This document shows positions 25,468-35,390 of a stretch of DNA of 64,000 bases, one piece after another (the stretch's first letter is position 1; each line of letters starts with the position of its first letter). A model generated the notes under the pieces. The model was not told the DNA's origin. It did not search any database and saw only the letters and a list, made by a program, of their open reading frames with translations. Origin of the DNA: Methylophilus aquaticus (GTDB lineage: Bacteria > Pseudomonadota > Gammaproteobacteria > Burkholderiales > Methylophilaceae); assembly GCF_030769565.1 (NCBI RefSeq), contig NZ_JAVCAP010000002.1, forward strand, positions 124,001 to 188,000, given 5' to 3'. A program made the position numbers and the translations under genes.

Positions 25468-26892
25468 TTACGGTTTTGCGGCGCTGACCTTGGCTGGTTC
25501 AGGGGCCTTCAATACAGGCTGGCCTTTGAGCAGGTTGAGAGCTTGCATAAACTGGAAGTCATCCTTGCTGGCCGGTTCAATCGGGCCGCGTGTTTCGGCA
25601 TGTTTTTCTTCTTTCAGTTTGTCTGCAGCGGCTTTTGCTTTGGCATCATCGGCAGATTTGTCAGCATTGGCTTTGCCTTCGTTCGGGTTTGACAGGTGGC
25701 GCTTCAGATCGGCCTCGTGCAAACTCAGGCTAGGGTCGGAGCCATCGTCAACATTCATGTCTGGCACGATGCCCTTGGCTTGAATCGAGCGGCCATTTGG
25801 CGTGAAATAACGTGCCGTTGTCAGTTTGATGGCACTGCCATTGTTCATTGGCAGAATGGTTTGTACCGAGCCTTTACCAAAACTCTGGATGCCCATGATG
25901 GTGGCACGCTTGTGATCCTGCAAAGCGCCAGCCACAATTTCAGAAGCAGAAGCCGAGCCTGCGTTAATCAATACCACAATGGGCACGGATTTGAACTCTT
26001 CCGGTAAATCTTTCAGGTAGTCTGACTTGCCACGACGCGCATAATCCATTGGTGTGGCTGTCAAGCGCATTTTGGAATCTGCAACACGGCCTTCTGTATA
26101 CACAACCAAATCATCTTTAGGCAGGAAGGCAGCAGACACGCCGACTGCGGCATCCAGCAAGCCACCTGGGTTATTACGCAAATCGAGTACCAACCCTTTT
26201 AGCGGCGTCTTATTCTCTGCACTCAGTGTTTTCAGCGCTTTGGCAAGGTCCTCACCAGTACGCTCCTGGAACTGGGTAATACGTACATAACCGTAGTCCT
26301 GTTCAATCCATTTGTTTTTAACGCTTTGTGCCTTGATGATCGCACGGGTCAGTGTGAATGTCAGCGGCTTGTCTTCGCCTTTGCGGACGACAGTCAGTAC
26401 TATCTTTGTCTCAGGGACGCCACGCATGCGTTTAACGGCATCATTGAGGCTCATGCCACGCACTTGGGCATCATCAAGTTTTATGATGAGGTCACCTGAT
26501 TTCAGCCCCGCTTTGTAAGCAGGGCTGTCTTCAATCGGGGTGACCACTTTCACCAGTCCATCTTCCATGGCGACTTCAATGCCAAGGCCGCCAAACTCGC
26601 CTTGTGTACCAGCTTGCAGCTCTTTATAAGCATCGGCATCCATGAACGTGGAGTGTGGGTCCAGACCTTGCAGCATGCCTGACAGAGCCTCATTAATCAG
26701 TTTTTTATCTTCAACTGTCTCAACATAGTCAGATTTTACCTTGGCAAATACTTCAGCAAACACTCTTAGCTCATCTATAGGGAGTTGAGCTACGGAGGTT
26801 TTATCTGCCCAGGCAGAGATGTTGAGGCTTACCAGGATGCCAATAAATACGCCAGCGCCGATTAAGCCGAATTTTTCAAATTTGGAACGCAT
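25468..26892 (-). CDS. ctpA: S41-family carboxyl-terminal processing protease
   Basis: A 474-residue periplasmic protease anchored or secreted through an N-terminal helix (FGLIGAGVFIGILVSLNISA). The PDZ domain (about residues 75-165) includes GLGIEVAMEDGLVKVVTPIE. The protease core has the Ser in NAGSASASEIVAGALQDH and the Lys in SFGKGSVQTI, the S-K dyad of CtpA. The C-terminal tail is Lys/Ala/Glu-rich and likely disordered. I chose ATG 26892, preceded by AAGGCA; an in-frame ATG at 26952 lacks a binding site. It trims periplasmic substrates, often peptidoglycan hydrolases. Confidence 0.94.
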   Translation of the reverse strand: MRSKFEKFGLIGAGVFIGILVSLNISAWADKTSVAQLPIDELRVFAEVFAKVKSDYVETVEDKKLINEALSGMLQGLDPHSTFMDADAYKELQAGTQGEFGGLGIEVAMEDGLVKVVTPIEDSPAYKAGLKSGDLIIKLDDAQVRGMSLNDAVKRMRGVPETKIVLTVVRKGEDKPLTFTLTRAIIKAQSVKNKWIEQDYGYVRITQFQERTGEDLAKALKTLSAENKTPLKGLVLDLRNNPGGLLDAAVGVSAAFLPKDDLVVYTEGRVADSKMRLTATPMDYARRGKSDYLKDLPEEFKSVPIVVLINAGSASASEIVAGALQDHKRATIMGIQSFGKGSVQTILPMNNGSAIKLTTARYFTPNGRSIQAKGIVPDMNVDDGSDPSLSLHEADLKRHLSNPNEGKANADKSADDAKAKAAADKLKEEKHAETRGPIEPASKDDFQFMQALNLLKGQPVLKAPEPAKVSAAKP

Positions 26893-27066
26893 AAAGTGCC
26901 TTGTGTGATCGAGTAAGCGAAGAATGTTACTTTGTTTAGGGTCTGCTTGCATGTAAATGCTATCAGCTCGTTTTACAGAGTGAGGAAATTAGAGTTAAGT
27001 TCATTTTCCGCTATTTCAATAAAATTGACTATACTTAAGTAGAAAATTAATGAGCCGGTTAAAACC

Positions 27067-27363
27067 ATGCAAAAGCCTATCGTAGAAATTGAATTTTGTA
27101 CACAGTGCAGATGGTTATTGCGTGCAGCATGGCTGGCGCAAGAACTGCTGACCACTTTTGAATCTGATCTTGGATCGGTTAACCTGATCCCCGGGACCGG
27201 AGGGGTGCTGGATGTGCGTTGCGACGGGCAGTTGATTTTTTCACGTAAAGCAGCCGGGCGTTTTCCTGAGTCCAAAGAGCTCAAGCAGATGGTGAGGGAT
27301 TTGATAGATCCTGACAGGCCACTCGGCCACAGTGATACAGCAGTAAAGCCAATGCTGGAGTAG
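27067..27363 (+). CDS. SelT/SelW/SelH-family thioredoxin-like protein (Cys form)
   Basis: A 98-residue Rdx-family protein. The redox motif is CTQC at residues 11-14, in the family position of CxxC or CxxU; here it is the cysteine form. GTGGVLDVRCDGQLIFSRKA and GRFPESKELKQMVRDLI are the other typical segments. It is probably a thiol oxidoreductase with an unknown partner. It is divergent from ctpA. A weak TTGACT…TAATGA promoter lies at 27025-27053. Confidence 0.88.
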   Translation: MQKPIVEIEFCTQCRWLLRAAWLAQELLTTFESDLGSVNLIPGTGGVLDVRCDGQLIFSRKAAGRFPESKELKQMVRDLIDPDRPLGHSDTAVKPMLE

Positions 27364-27383
27364 CTGCCTGCTGGCGCGGGTCG

Positions 27384-27980
27384 CTACTGACCGGACGCTT
27401 CAGCTTCCAATCGCTTTGCACCGTTGTAGCGTGTACGCCAATAACGTTCGTCCATGCTTTCGATACGTACTTGCGCACCGGCGCGGGGGGCGTGAATAAA
27501 CTGGTTGTTGCCGACATAAATACCTACATGCGAAAAGGCGTGTCTAAGTGTGTTAAAAAACACCAGGTCCCCTGGCTGCAGCTCTTCACGTTTGACAGCC
27601 TTTCCCATGTCACTGATGGTGCGTGCGGAAGGCGGCAGGGAAATTTGTGCGGCATGCTTGAACACGTATTGTACAAAGCCACTGCAATCAAAGCCGGTTT
27701 CAGGGCTGCGGCCCCCGTATTTATAGTCAACACCAGTCAGGCTCAGCGCGCGAATCATGATCTCTTCTACTTTTTCTGACCATGAACTGCTCACGCCATC
27801 CATACTGTCCAGCACGTCTTCCTGCTTGTAGCTGTAAGCCGTCTGCCAGCGTTTGTCATCGCCCAGCACAGAAGCGCCTGAGGGAGAGCCCCCTGGCGCG
27901 GCAATGCTTTTGCACTGGCATAGCAATATGCTCACAAGCAGGGCAATGCAGCGAATCACAGGTTTTTTGATGGCGCTCAT
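27384..27980 (-). CDS. NlpC/P60-family C40 peptidase
   Basis: A 198-residue exported peptidoglycan endopeptidase. The catalytic Cys is in GFDCSGFVQYVFKH, the His in FSHVGIYVGNNQFIHAP, and DLVFFNTL is also typical. An N-terminal signal peptide is present (ALLVSILLCQC). The Cys-x-Cys there is a poor lipobox, so lipidation is uncertain. Start ATG 27980 is favoured over the ATG at 28010 since the signal sequence begins there. It should cut gamma-D-Glu-diaminopimelate bonds, as Spr/MepS does. Confidence 0.92.
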   Translation of the reverse strand: MSAIKKPVIRCIALLVSILLCQCKSIAAPGGSPSGASVLGDDKRWQTAYSYKQEDVLDSMDGVSSSWSEKVEEIMIRALSLTGVDYKYGGRSPETGFDCSGFVQYVFKHAAQISLPPSARTISDMGKAVKREELQPGDLVFFNTLRHAFSHVGIYVGNNQFIHAPRAGAQVRIESMDERYWRTRYNGAKRLEAEASGQ

Positions 27981-28196
27981 TATATAGAGTGATAGGTGAG
28001 TTAATAGCACAAGGTTAACAGGAATCCGTCATATGGTAAAACGCACCATTAAAAAGCTAGCCCACTTAACATTGCCATAAATGTGCTTTGTATGCAAGCA
28101 TGGCCCGTTACGATGTCAGGGCAATGGTGCGATTCAAATAAGTTTTTGGTGATAAAAGCCCAAGCTGATGAGGATGTAACGTGGGATAATTATGTC

Positions 28197-30149
28197 ATGT
28201 CTCTTTCACAACAAGTGATCACTGTCTTTTCTGAAAATGGTGCTCTGGCACAGGCCATGCCAGATTTCAGAAGTCGTCCACAACAGCAAGAAATGGCCCA
28301 GGCCATTGCTGAGGCTATAGAGCAGCAGCAGCAACTGGTGGCGGAGGCCGGCACTGGTACTGGCAAAACCTATGCCTACTTGGTCCCGGCATTGTTGTCA
28401 GGCGGCAAGGTGATTGTGTCAACCGGCACCAAAACACTGCAAGACCAGTTGTATCAACGCGATTTGCCCGCAGTGCGCGAAGCGCTGAAAGTGCCGGTAA
28501 CTGTGGCCATGCTTAAAGGGCGTGCCAACTATATCTGTCATTACCATTTACAGCGTGCCAGCCAGGAAGGGCGCTTTCAGTCACGCGAAGATGCGCAATA
28601 TATTCCCATTTTACAAAGTTTTGCCGAACATAGCCAGAGTGGCGACAAGGCCGAGCTGGTCGAAGTGCCGGAACAGGCTACTGTCTGGCAACAGGTGACC
28701 TCAACGCGTGATAACTGTGTTGGTCAGGATTGCCAGTTTTACAAGCAATGCTTTGTCATGGAGGCGCGTAAGCAGGCGCTGGCCGCAGATGTGGTGGTGG
28801 TCAATCACCATTTGTTTTTTGCCGATGTCATGCTGCGCGATGAGGGCGTGGCCGAGTTGTTGCCGAGTGCCAATACGGTGGTGTTTGACGAGGCCCACCA
28901 GCTGCCAGAAGTGGCCGGGCTATTTTTTGGTGAGGATATTTCCACCTCGCAATTGATGGACTTGGCGCGTGACAGCCAGATGGCCTATCTTACGCTGGCA
29001 AAAGATTGTGTCGCCCTGAGTGAAGCCGTGCCACCCCTGGAAAAAGCCTGCCGCGATTTTCGCCTGGCGTTTCAGTTTGAAGGCGCGCGCATGCCCGCGC
29101 AAAAAGCATTGGCGCTGAAAAACTTTACCGAATGTTATCAGCGTATGCTTGAAACCTTGGCAGACTTGACCAAAGTGCTGGAAACGCAGGCCGGACGCGA
29201 TCCGCTGCTGGAAAAATGCTGGCAGCGCGGAGAAGCCTTGTTGGTATTGCTGGCCGCATGGCTCAAAGGCGACCATGCAAACCTAGTGCGCTGGGTGGAA
29301 GTATTTAGCCAAAGCGTGCAGTTGCATGCGACCCCGCTGAGTGTTGCCGATGGCTTTGGCAAACAGCTCAATGCCCAGCCCAGGGCCTGGATATTTACTT
29401 CCGCCACGCTGGCTGTCAAAAGTGATTTTAGTCACTACCAAGGGCAAATGGGCTTATTGTCGGCGCAAACCCGCTACTGGCAAAGCCCGTTTGATTACGA
29501 TCAGCAAGCCCTGCTCTATGTGCCGGAAGGCATGCCGGAACCGAATAGCAGTGCCTATGCCGCAGCCGTCGCTGCCATCAGCCTGCCAGTGATTCAAGCC
29601 AGCCAAGGGCGCGCATTCGTCCTGTGCACTTCACTCAAAGCCATGCGTGAAGTGCACGCCTTGCTCAGGCAGGCCTTTGAAGAGCAAGGCGTGGCCTTTC
29701 CCTTGCTGATGCAGGGCGAAAGCAACCGCACCGAGCTGCTGGAACGTTTCCGCACCCACGGGAATGCCGTGCTGGTTGGCTCGCAAAGTTTTTGGGAAGG
29801 GGTTGACGTACGTGGTGAAGCACTTTCCTGTGTGATTATCGACAAACTGCCGTTTGCGCCACCTGATGATCCGGTGTTGTCTGCCCGCATCGACAAGATG
29901 AATGCCGAAGGTAAAAATGCTTTTATGGAATACCAACTGCCGTATGCTGTGATTACGCTGAAGCAGGGCGCTGGACGCTTGATTCGTGACGAAAGTGATT
30001 CCGGTGTGCTGGTGATTTGTGACCCGCGCCTGGTTGATAAGCATTACGGGCGAAGGATCTGGCAAAGCTTGCCGCCGTTTAAGCGTACGCGCAAACTAGA
30101 CGAAGTTGAGGCCTTTTTTGCCCGTGAAGCAGCCACTATTGACACATGA
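28197..30149 (+). CDS. ATP-dependent DNA helicase, DinG/YoaA (XPD-like) family
   Basis: A 650-residue superfamily 2 helicase. Walker A is AGTGTGKTYAYLVP and the DEAH box is VVFDEAHQLPE. The iron-sulfur cysteines lie in NYICHYHL, NCVGQDCQFYKQC, and the helicase motif VI is LKQGAGRLIRDESDSG. The length is that of YoaA, which helps replication past damaged bases. The start ATG 28197 opens the conserved N-terminus; 38 codons upstream in frame look non-coding. It overlaps arfB by four bases. I saw no SOS box upstream. Confidence 0.94.
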   Translation: MSLSQQVITVFSENGALAQAMPDFRSRPQQQEMAQAIAEAIEQQQQLVAEAGTGTGKTYAYLVPALLSGGKVIVSTGTKTLQDQLYQRDLPAVREALKVPVTVAMLKGRANYICHYHLQRASQEGRFQSREDAQYIPILQSFAEHSQSGDKAELVEVPEQATVWQQVTSTRDNCVGQDCQFYKQCFVMEARKQALAADVVVVNHHLFFADVMLRDEGVAELLPSANTVVFDEAHQLPEVAGLFFGEDISTSQLMDLARDSQMAYLTLAKDCVALSEAVPPLEKACRDFRLAFQFEGARMPAQKALALKNFTECYQRMLETLADLTKVLETQAGRDPLLEKCWQRGEALLVLLAAWLKGDHANLVRWVEVFSQSVQLHATPLSVADGFGKQLNAQPRAWIFTSATLAVKSDFSHYQGQMGLLSAQTRYWQSPFDYDQQALLYVPEGMPEPNSSAYAAAVAAISLPVIQASQGRAFVLCTSLKAMREVHALLRQAFEEQGVAFPLLMQGESNRTELLERFRTHGNAVLVGSQSFWEGVDVRGEALSCVIIDKLPFAPPDDPVLSARIDKMNAEGKNAFMEYQLPYAVITLKQGAGRLIRDESDSGVLVICDPRLVDKHYGRRIWQSLPPFKRTRKLDEVEAFFAREAATIDT

Positions 30150-30547
30150 TTCAGATCGCGGAAACGGAGTACACACTGACCGCTATTCGCGCGCAAGGTG
30201 CAGGTGGGCAAAACGTGAACAAGGTTTCATCCGCGATACATTTACGCTTTGATATTGCTGCTTCATCACTGAGTGTCTGGCTAAAAAATCGGCTGCTTGA
30301 GAGTAAAGATCACCGGATTACCGCCGACGGTGTGTTGGTGATCAAGGCGCAGCAATACCGTACGCAGGAGGCCAACCGAAAAGATGCAGTCAATCGCTTG
30401 CATGCGGTGGTGAATGCCGCCAATCATGTGCATGCCACACGCTTTGCGACGCGGCCAACGCGCGCTTCGCAAAAGCGGCGGGTGGCAGGCAAGATACAGC
30501 GTGGGGTCATTAAGCAAAAGCGAGGCAGGGTGGTGGATGATATTTAG
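30146..30547 (+). CDS. arfB: Alternative ribosome-rescue factor ArfB (YaeJ)
   Basis: A 133-residue peptidyl-tRNA hydrolase that frees stalled ribosomes. The GGQ motif is at residues 20-22 (RAQGAGGQNVNKVSSAIHLR), as in class I release factors, without their codon-recognition domains. The C-terminus is a basic tail (RRVAGKIQRGVIKQKRGR) that enters the mRNA channel in known ArfB. Its ATG overlaps the helicase stop (ATGA). A hairpin, GGCGTTCCTT against AAGGAAACGCC, lies at about 30586-30625. Confidence 0.95.
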   Translation: MIQIAETEYTLTAIRAQGAGGQNVNKVSSAIHLRFDIAASSLSVWLKNRLLESKDHRITADGVLVIKAQQYRTQEANRKDAVNRLHAVVNAANHVHATRFATRPTRASQKRRVAGKIQRGVIKQKRGRVVDDI

Positions 30548-30639
30548 AGGCGCGGATACCATGGAAATGTATGTAGGCGGATATGGCGTTCCTTAACGAC
30601 GTGCTGGTAAAAGGAAACGCCATTTAAGCTCGCACAAGA

Positions 30640-31866
30640 TTACGAGCGATAATCTGCATTAATCTTCACGTAGTCGTAAGAAAAGTCGCAAGTCCAAACC
30701 ATGGCATTGGCGCTGCCACGGTTGAGTACCACGCGCACCAGGATGTCACTTTCTTTCATCACTGCCGCGCCTTGCTCCTCCCTGTAACTTGCGGCACGGC
30801 CACCTTTCTCGGCCACTAGCACATCGCCCAGATACAATTGCATGGTATTGACGTCCAGATCGTCAATACCTGCGTAGCCAATGGCCGCCAGAATCCGACC
30901 GAGATTCGGGTCAGAAGCAAAGAATGCAGTTTTAATCAGTGGTGAATGCGCAATGGCATAAGCTACTTTGCGACACTCTTCCACATCTCTACCGGCTTCT
31001 ACCTGAATCGTCATAAACTTGGTCGCGCCTTCGCCATCACGCACAATCGCTTGTGCCAGCTCAATCGCCACGTCGGTCAGTGCGTCGCGCAATACTGAGA
31101 AGTCAGCACTTTGTTCGGTGATTTGCGCATTGCCTGCCTGGCCAGTGGCCATCAATATCAGGCTGTCGTTAGTGCTGGTATCGCCATCGACAGTGATGCA
31201 GTTAAAGGATTTGTTGACGGCATATTGAATAATGGCATCCAAAGCGGACTGCGAAATGGCGGCATCGGTCGCGATATAGCCCAGCATGGTCGCCATATTC
31301 GGGTGAATCATGCCAGAACCCTTGCTGATGCCGGTAATGGTCACGGTTTTGCCATCGAGTGTGAGCTGACGCGAAGTGCCTTTGGCCACAATGTCGGTCG
31401 TCATGATGGCTTCGGCGGCATTGAGCCAGTTATCTGCCTGCAGATTGGCCACCGCTGGCGGAATACCTGCCAGCAACCTGTCCATAGGCAGCGTTTCAAG
31501 AATTACGCCGGTAGAAAACGGCAGCACTTGCTCAGGGCTGATATTCAATGCCTGTGCGACACCAATACAACTGGCGAGCGCGTCATCCATCCCTTGCTGG
31601 CCAGTCCCTGCATTGGCGCACCCCGTATTCACCAGTAACGCACGGATACCTTTGTTCGATTGCAAATGCGCTTTACATACCGTCACGGGGGCGGCACAGA
31701 AGCGGTTGAGGGTAAACACACCGGAAACGCTGCTGCCCTCGGGCACGGTGATCGCCAGCACATCTTTACGGTTGGGTTTACGGATGTGCGCTTGGGCATA
31801 GCCCAGATCTACGCCTTTAACAGGCAGCAAGGTATCTGCCGCTGGGGCAGTGAGTTTTACGGGCAT
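30640..31866 (-). CDS. argJ: Bifunctional ornithine acetyltransferase/N-acetylglutamate synthase
   Basis: A 408-residue N-terminal nucleophile enzyme of arginine synthesis that recycles the acetyl group between acetylornithine and glutamate. The precursor self-cleaves before the Thr in [35 protein letters not shown], the oxyanion-region segment, is also present, as is [16 protein letters not shown]. It is a stand-alone gene, convergent with arfB. Confidence 0.96.
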   Translation of the reverse strand: MPVKLTAPAADTLLPVKGVDLGYAQAHIRKPNRKDVLAITVPEGSSVSGVFTLNRFCAAPVTVCKAHLQSNKGIRALLVNTGCANAGTGQQGMDDALASCIGVAQALNISPEQVLPFSTGVILETLPMDRLLAGIPPAVANLQADNWLNAAEAIMTTDIVAKGTSRQLTLDGKTVTITGISKGSGMIHPNMATMLGYIATDAAISQSALDAIIQYAVNKSFNCITVDGDTSTNDSLILMATGQAGNAQITEQSADFSVLRDALTDVAIELAQAIVRDGEGATKFMTIQVEAGRDVEECRKVAYAIAHSPLIKTAFFASDPNLGRILAAIGYAGIDDLDVNTMQLYLGDVLVAEKGGRAASYREEQGAAVMKESDILVRVVLNRGSANAMVWTCDFSYDYVKINADYRS

Positions 31867-32068
31867 TCTGGTTCTCTCATCGGTTTCATCATCAATCAGG
31901 CTTATATTTTACAAGAGAATTGTGAAAGAAAATTTCCTTTTAAGCGCACGCACAATTTGTGCTGTTTGCTTCTAATTGATTCATGCCGATGTGGTAATCT
32001 TTTAATTGTTAAAACTTGATAGGAAAGCGAGTCTTAACAATGACTACAACTTACTCTATGGAAGAAAA

Positions 32069-32764
32069 ATGAAAAAAATAGTTTTGATGGTGTTGATGCT
32101 TGGCCTTGTTGGCTGCGCGACTGTGCAAAAACCTGTAGCGCTGGATGATCATTTTTGGGAAAACCGTAAGCCTGTGATTGGCTTGGCCAAGTCGGTAGTG
32201 CCCAAGCCTGATGCATTTATGACTGGCAATATGGGTTTACTTGATATCGCGATTAATCGTGGCAATGCAAAATCGCTGATCACGCATCTGGAAAAGATGG
32301 ATTACACCAAGGTGCAGACAATTGATAAAGAATTTTCTGCGCAATTACAGGAAAGAGGATTTCAGGTTAAAAAAATTGATCAGGCCATCGATTTGCAAAA
32401 AATGCAAAAGTTTTCAGGTAAATCAGAGACTGTGCAATATGCAGAGTACGACTTCCGCAGCCTGAAATCGAACAATGTCGATTATTTATTGCTGCTGGCT
32501 GTCGAACGCGTTGGCACGGTTAGAAATTATTACGGATTCATGCCCACCGGCGCCCCGATGGCTGATTTTAAGTACAAAGGTTTTTTGGTTGATTTAAATA
32601 CAAACGAACTCAAGTGGTACGTGGACGATGTCAGCAATATGCCGGTTGCTGAGCCATGGGATCAGGTGCCAGATTTTGCAAACGTCACAACAGCGGTCAA
32701 TATCAATGTTGATCGCGGTATCGATAGCTTGGGAAATGCCTTTTTCGGTGGTCAGTTAAAGTAG
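32069..32764 (+). CDS. Predicted lipoprotein, function unknown
   Basis: A 231-residue protein with a clear lipobox, MLGLVGCATVQKP, cutting before Cys 15-16. The mature part starts with a VQKPVALDDHFWENRKPVIG segment, then mixed alpha/beta sequence without a known motif. It ends VNINVDRGIDSLGNAFFGGQ. ATG 32069 follows GGAAGA. I do not recognise a family. It should be attached to the inner or outer membrane facing the periplasm. The unknown exported protein at 32790 is convergent with it. Confidence 0.82.
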   Translation: MKKIVLMVLMLGLVGCATVQKPVALDDHFWENRKPVIGLAKSVVPKPDAFMTGNMGLLDIAINRGNAKSLITHLEKMDYTKVQTIDKEFSAQLQERGFQVKKIDQAIDLQKMQKFSGKSETVQYAEYDFRSLKSNNVDYLLLLAVERVGTVRNYYGFMPTGAPMADFKYKGFLVDLNTNELKWYVDDVSNMPVAEPWDQVPDFANVTTAVNINVDRGIDSLGNAFFGGQLK

Positions 32765-32789
32765 TACGCGACGCCTCAACGTCGCTGGC

Positions 32790-33728
32790 TCAGTGGGCGA
32801 TCTGCGACTTTGGAGCGGAGATCAACTGGGCAGCATCATAAGCAAACATCCGGCCGGCAATACGGTCGGGTGTTTCAGACAGTACAAGCAATGGATGTTT
32901 ATCAATTTTACCGGTATTTGTATTTATCATTGCCATTTCCCTGACCGCTGTTTCGGGTCCTGTTTTCCATGCAGGATCTAAAAAATCATTGATGAACATT
33001 TCTACAGAGGCTTGCAGGCCATCCCTGATGGATTGTTTTAGCCGCTCTCCATTGTTTTGTGTCCAGTTGGTTTTTAATAAGCCCTTATCCTCGCTCATGA
33101 TGGGATTGGACACATACTTGACCTCGGAGAGGTAGGCCGGCTTTACCTTGTCTTTGAGCCATAACCTGGGGCTGGTCTCAAAGCACAGGGATTGCAACTT
33201 GCTGTCAAAATAAAGGCGGTTCTCAAAGGTCAAAATATAGTTTTGCTTTATTCTGACCAAAAGACCCGCTTGATTAAGTGTATTTCTGGACAAGGCATTT
33301 TCGACTTCAAACTGGGTATGTGCAAAATGCTCTGCGAGTTTTTGCTGTAAGACTGCATTAAACTCCTCGCTGATATCCATCGTTTGCAGAATACTGCTCA
33401 AGTCAGCATTAAATTTTGCGGCAGCGTCGCTTTCCTTTGATTGATGGCTATTGATCAAGCTGACAGCAATCAAGGCGCCTATCAGTGAAGACACCGCATC
33501 CCCGCCTTGCACTTGCGGCGTCTGGATAAAAGTTGCATTGTGATGTGATAGCGGAAAAATGCTGAATTTGCTGGTATGCGTCATGATGTGCATAGCATCC
33601 GCTTTATCCTTAAAGCCTTCAATGTCCATGACAACCGAGTGCAAATAAGCGGCTTCTTCAGCACGGATATTAGTCGCAAGCAGCAGAAAAAAGACGATCA
33701 GTGATTTGGAGAATGATAGAGATGACAT
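32790..33728 (-). CDS. Exported hypothetical protein, 312 aa
   Basis: Signal peptide to about residue 23 (SLIVFFLLLATNIRA). A short hydrophobic Gly/Ala/Ser-rich stretch (GGDAVSSLIGALIAVSLI) lies near residue 80; the rest is soluble with a single mid-protein Cys (LQSLCFE). No recognised motif. The gene ends close to cysS, 12 bases downstream of the cysS stop on the same strand, so it is probably the tail of a cysS transcript. Confidence 0.75.
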   Translation of the reverse strand: MSSLSFSKSLIVFFLLLATNIRAEEAAYLHSVVMDIEGFKDKADAMHIMTHTSKFSIFPLSHHNATFIQTPQVQGGDAVSSLIGALIAVSLINSHQSKESDAAAKFNADLSSILQTMDISEEFNAVLQQKLAEHFAHTQFEVENALSRNTLNQAGLLVRIKQNYILTFENRLYFDSKLQSLCFETSPRLWLKDKVKPAYLSEVKYVSNPIMSEDKGLLKTNWTQNNGERLKQSIRDGLQASVEMFINDFLDPAWKTGPETAVREMAMINTNTGKIDKHPLLVLSETPDRIAGRMFAYDAAQLISAPKSQIAH

Positions 33729-33740
33729 GATGTATACCGT

Positions 33741-35102
33741 TTAGGCGCGGCGCCAGGTCGTCCCTTGCGCCGTATCTTCAAGCACAATGCCGGCCTCGGC
33801 AAGGGTTTTGCGAATGCGATCAGCTTCTGCGTAGTCTTTGGCTTTTTTAGCGGCGATACGGGCGGCAATCATGCTTTCAACATCCACTTCGTTGTGCTCA
33901 GTCCCACCTTGCAGGAATTCCTCTGGACCGCGCTGCAGCAAGCCAAGAATAGCAGCCAGTTGTTTCAGCAATGCGGCGGTTGCCCCTGATTTGCCTTTAT
34001 TCAGATCGTTGGCCAGTTCAAACAACACGGCGAGGGCTTCCGGCGTATTGAAGTCATCATCCATGGCAGCTTTGAATTTGGCCGCGTGTGGCAGTTGCCA
34101 GTCGATGGGGCTTTCGACAACATCTATCCCGCGCAGTGCGGTATACAAGCGGGTGAGCGCCTGCTTGGCGTCATCCAGGTGTTTGTCTGAATAGTTGAGC
34201 GGGCTGCGATAGTGCGCACGCAGAATAAAGAAGCGCACCACTTCGGCATCATATTTCTCCAGCACTTCGCGAATTGTGAAAAAGTTGCCGAGTGATTTGG
34301 ACATCTTTTCATCATCCACGCGGACAAAACCGTTATGTACCCAGTAATTGGCCATGGTACAACCGTGTGTGGCTTCACTTTGTGCAATTTCGTTTTCATG
34401 ATGCGGAAATTGCAGGTCCTGACCACCGCCATGAATATCAAAATGAGCGCCGAGATGCACTGCGCTCATGACGGAACATTCAATATGCCAGCCAGGGCGA
34501 CCATTACCCCAGGGGGATTCCCAGTAAGGCTCGCCAAGTTTAACTGATTTCCACAAGACAAAGTCCAGCGGGTCTTGCTTGGCACCATCCACATCCACCC
34601 GTTCGCCCGCGCGTAAATCCTCCAGGCTTTTACCAGACAATTTGCCATAGTCGTTAAAGCTACGCACTTTGTAAAAAACATCCCCATTGTCAGCCTGATA
34701 GGCAAAGCCTTTTTCAATCAGTTTGCCTATCATGTCCAGCATGCCCTGTACGTGCTCGGTAGCCCGTGGCTCGAGATCCGGGCGGATGATGCCCAGCTTT
34801 GCCGAGTCTTCATCCATCGCGGTGATAAAGCGCTGAGTCAGGCTTTGAATGGTCTCGTTGTTTTCATTAGCACGCTTGATGATTTTGTCATCGATGTCGG
34901 TAATGTTGCGCACATAGGTGACTTCATAATCGCTGGCACGAAACCAGCGTGCCACCATATCAAACACCACCATGACGCGCGCATGCCCCAAGTGGCAAAA
35001 GTCGTAAACCGTCATGCCGCAGACGTACATACGAATTTTATGCGGGTCTATCGGTATGAAATCCTGCTTTTGGCGGCTGAGAGAATTGTATATTTTTAAC
35101 AT
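33741..35102 (-). CDS. cysS: Cysteinyl-tRNA synthetase
   Basis: A class I synthetase of 453 residues. The zinc-binding CGMTVYD and the HIGH-type HLGHAR are at residues 28-42, with [20 protein letters not shown] and the KMSKS loop ([13 protein letters not shown]) further on. The C-terminal DALR-type helical domain is complete. It charges tRNA-Cys. Start ATG 35102 is close to the usual N-terminus ([17 protein letters not shown]). Confidence 0.97.
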   Translation of the reverse strand: MLKIYNSLSRQKQDFIPIDPHKIRMYVCGMTVYDFCHLGHARVMVVFDMVARWFRASDYEVTYVRNITDIDDKIIKRANENNETIQSLTQRFITAMDEDSAKLGIIRPDLEPRATEHVQGMLDMIGKLIEKGFAYQADNGDVFYKVRSFNDYGKLSGKSLEDLRAGERVDVDGAKQDPLDFVLWKSVKLGEPYWESPWGNGRPGWHIECSVMSAVHLGAHFDIHGGGQDLQFPHHENEIAQSEATHGCTMANYWVHNGFVRVDDEKMSKSLGNFFTIREVLEKYDAEVVRFFILRAHYRSPLNYSDKHLDDAKQALTRLYTALRGIDVVESPIDWQLPHAAKFKAAMDDDFNTPEALAVLFELANDLNKGKSGATAALLKQLAAILGLLQRGPEEFLQGGTEHNEVDVESMIAARIAAKKAKDYAEADRIRKTLAEAGIVLEDTAQGTTWRRA

Positions 35103-35296
35103 GCGGATGAGCGTCTAAAAGGGTTGAATACGTGATACACTTGAGGCGGTTTTAAGTGCTTGTGATGGTGTTAAGATAGTTGTAACTATGTAAGCGTTGC
35201 CATGTAATGTTTCGGTATAATCAGTCAGTGCCATCTGGTCTGGTTGTCAGTACTATTAAACTGGCACATCGCACCACATATCGTTGTCGAAAGCTT

Positions 35297-35324
35297 TTGA
35301 CAGCGTTAATTGACCGGATATGAT
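35297..35324 (+). promoter_or_regulatory. Predicted sigma-70 promoter for the TPR/L,D-transpeptidase operon
   Basis: TTGACA (35297-35302), 16 bases, TATGAT (35319-35324), about 66 bases before the ATG at 35391. It is one of the best consensus matches in the window. The rest of the 288-base gap (35103-35390) shows nothing coding. Confidence 0.6.
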
Positions 35325-35390
35325 CCGTCTCTATTACAATCCAAGTATAACATATTGCTAAAATTCAACGATTGTTCAGGTAATTAACTC

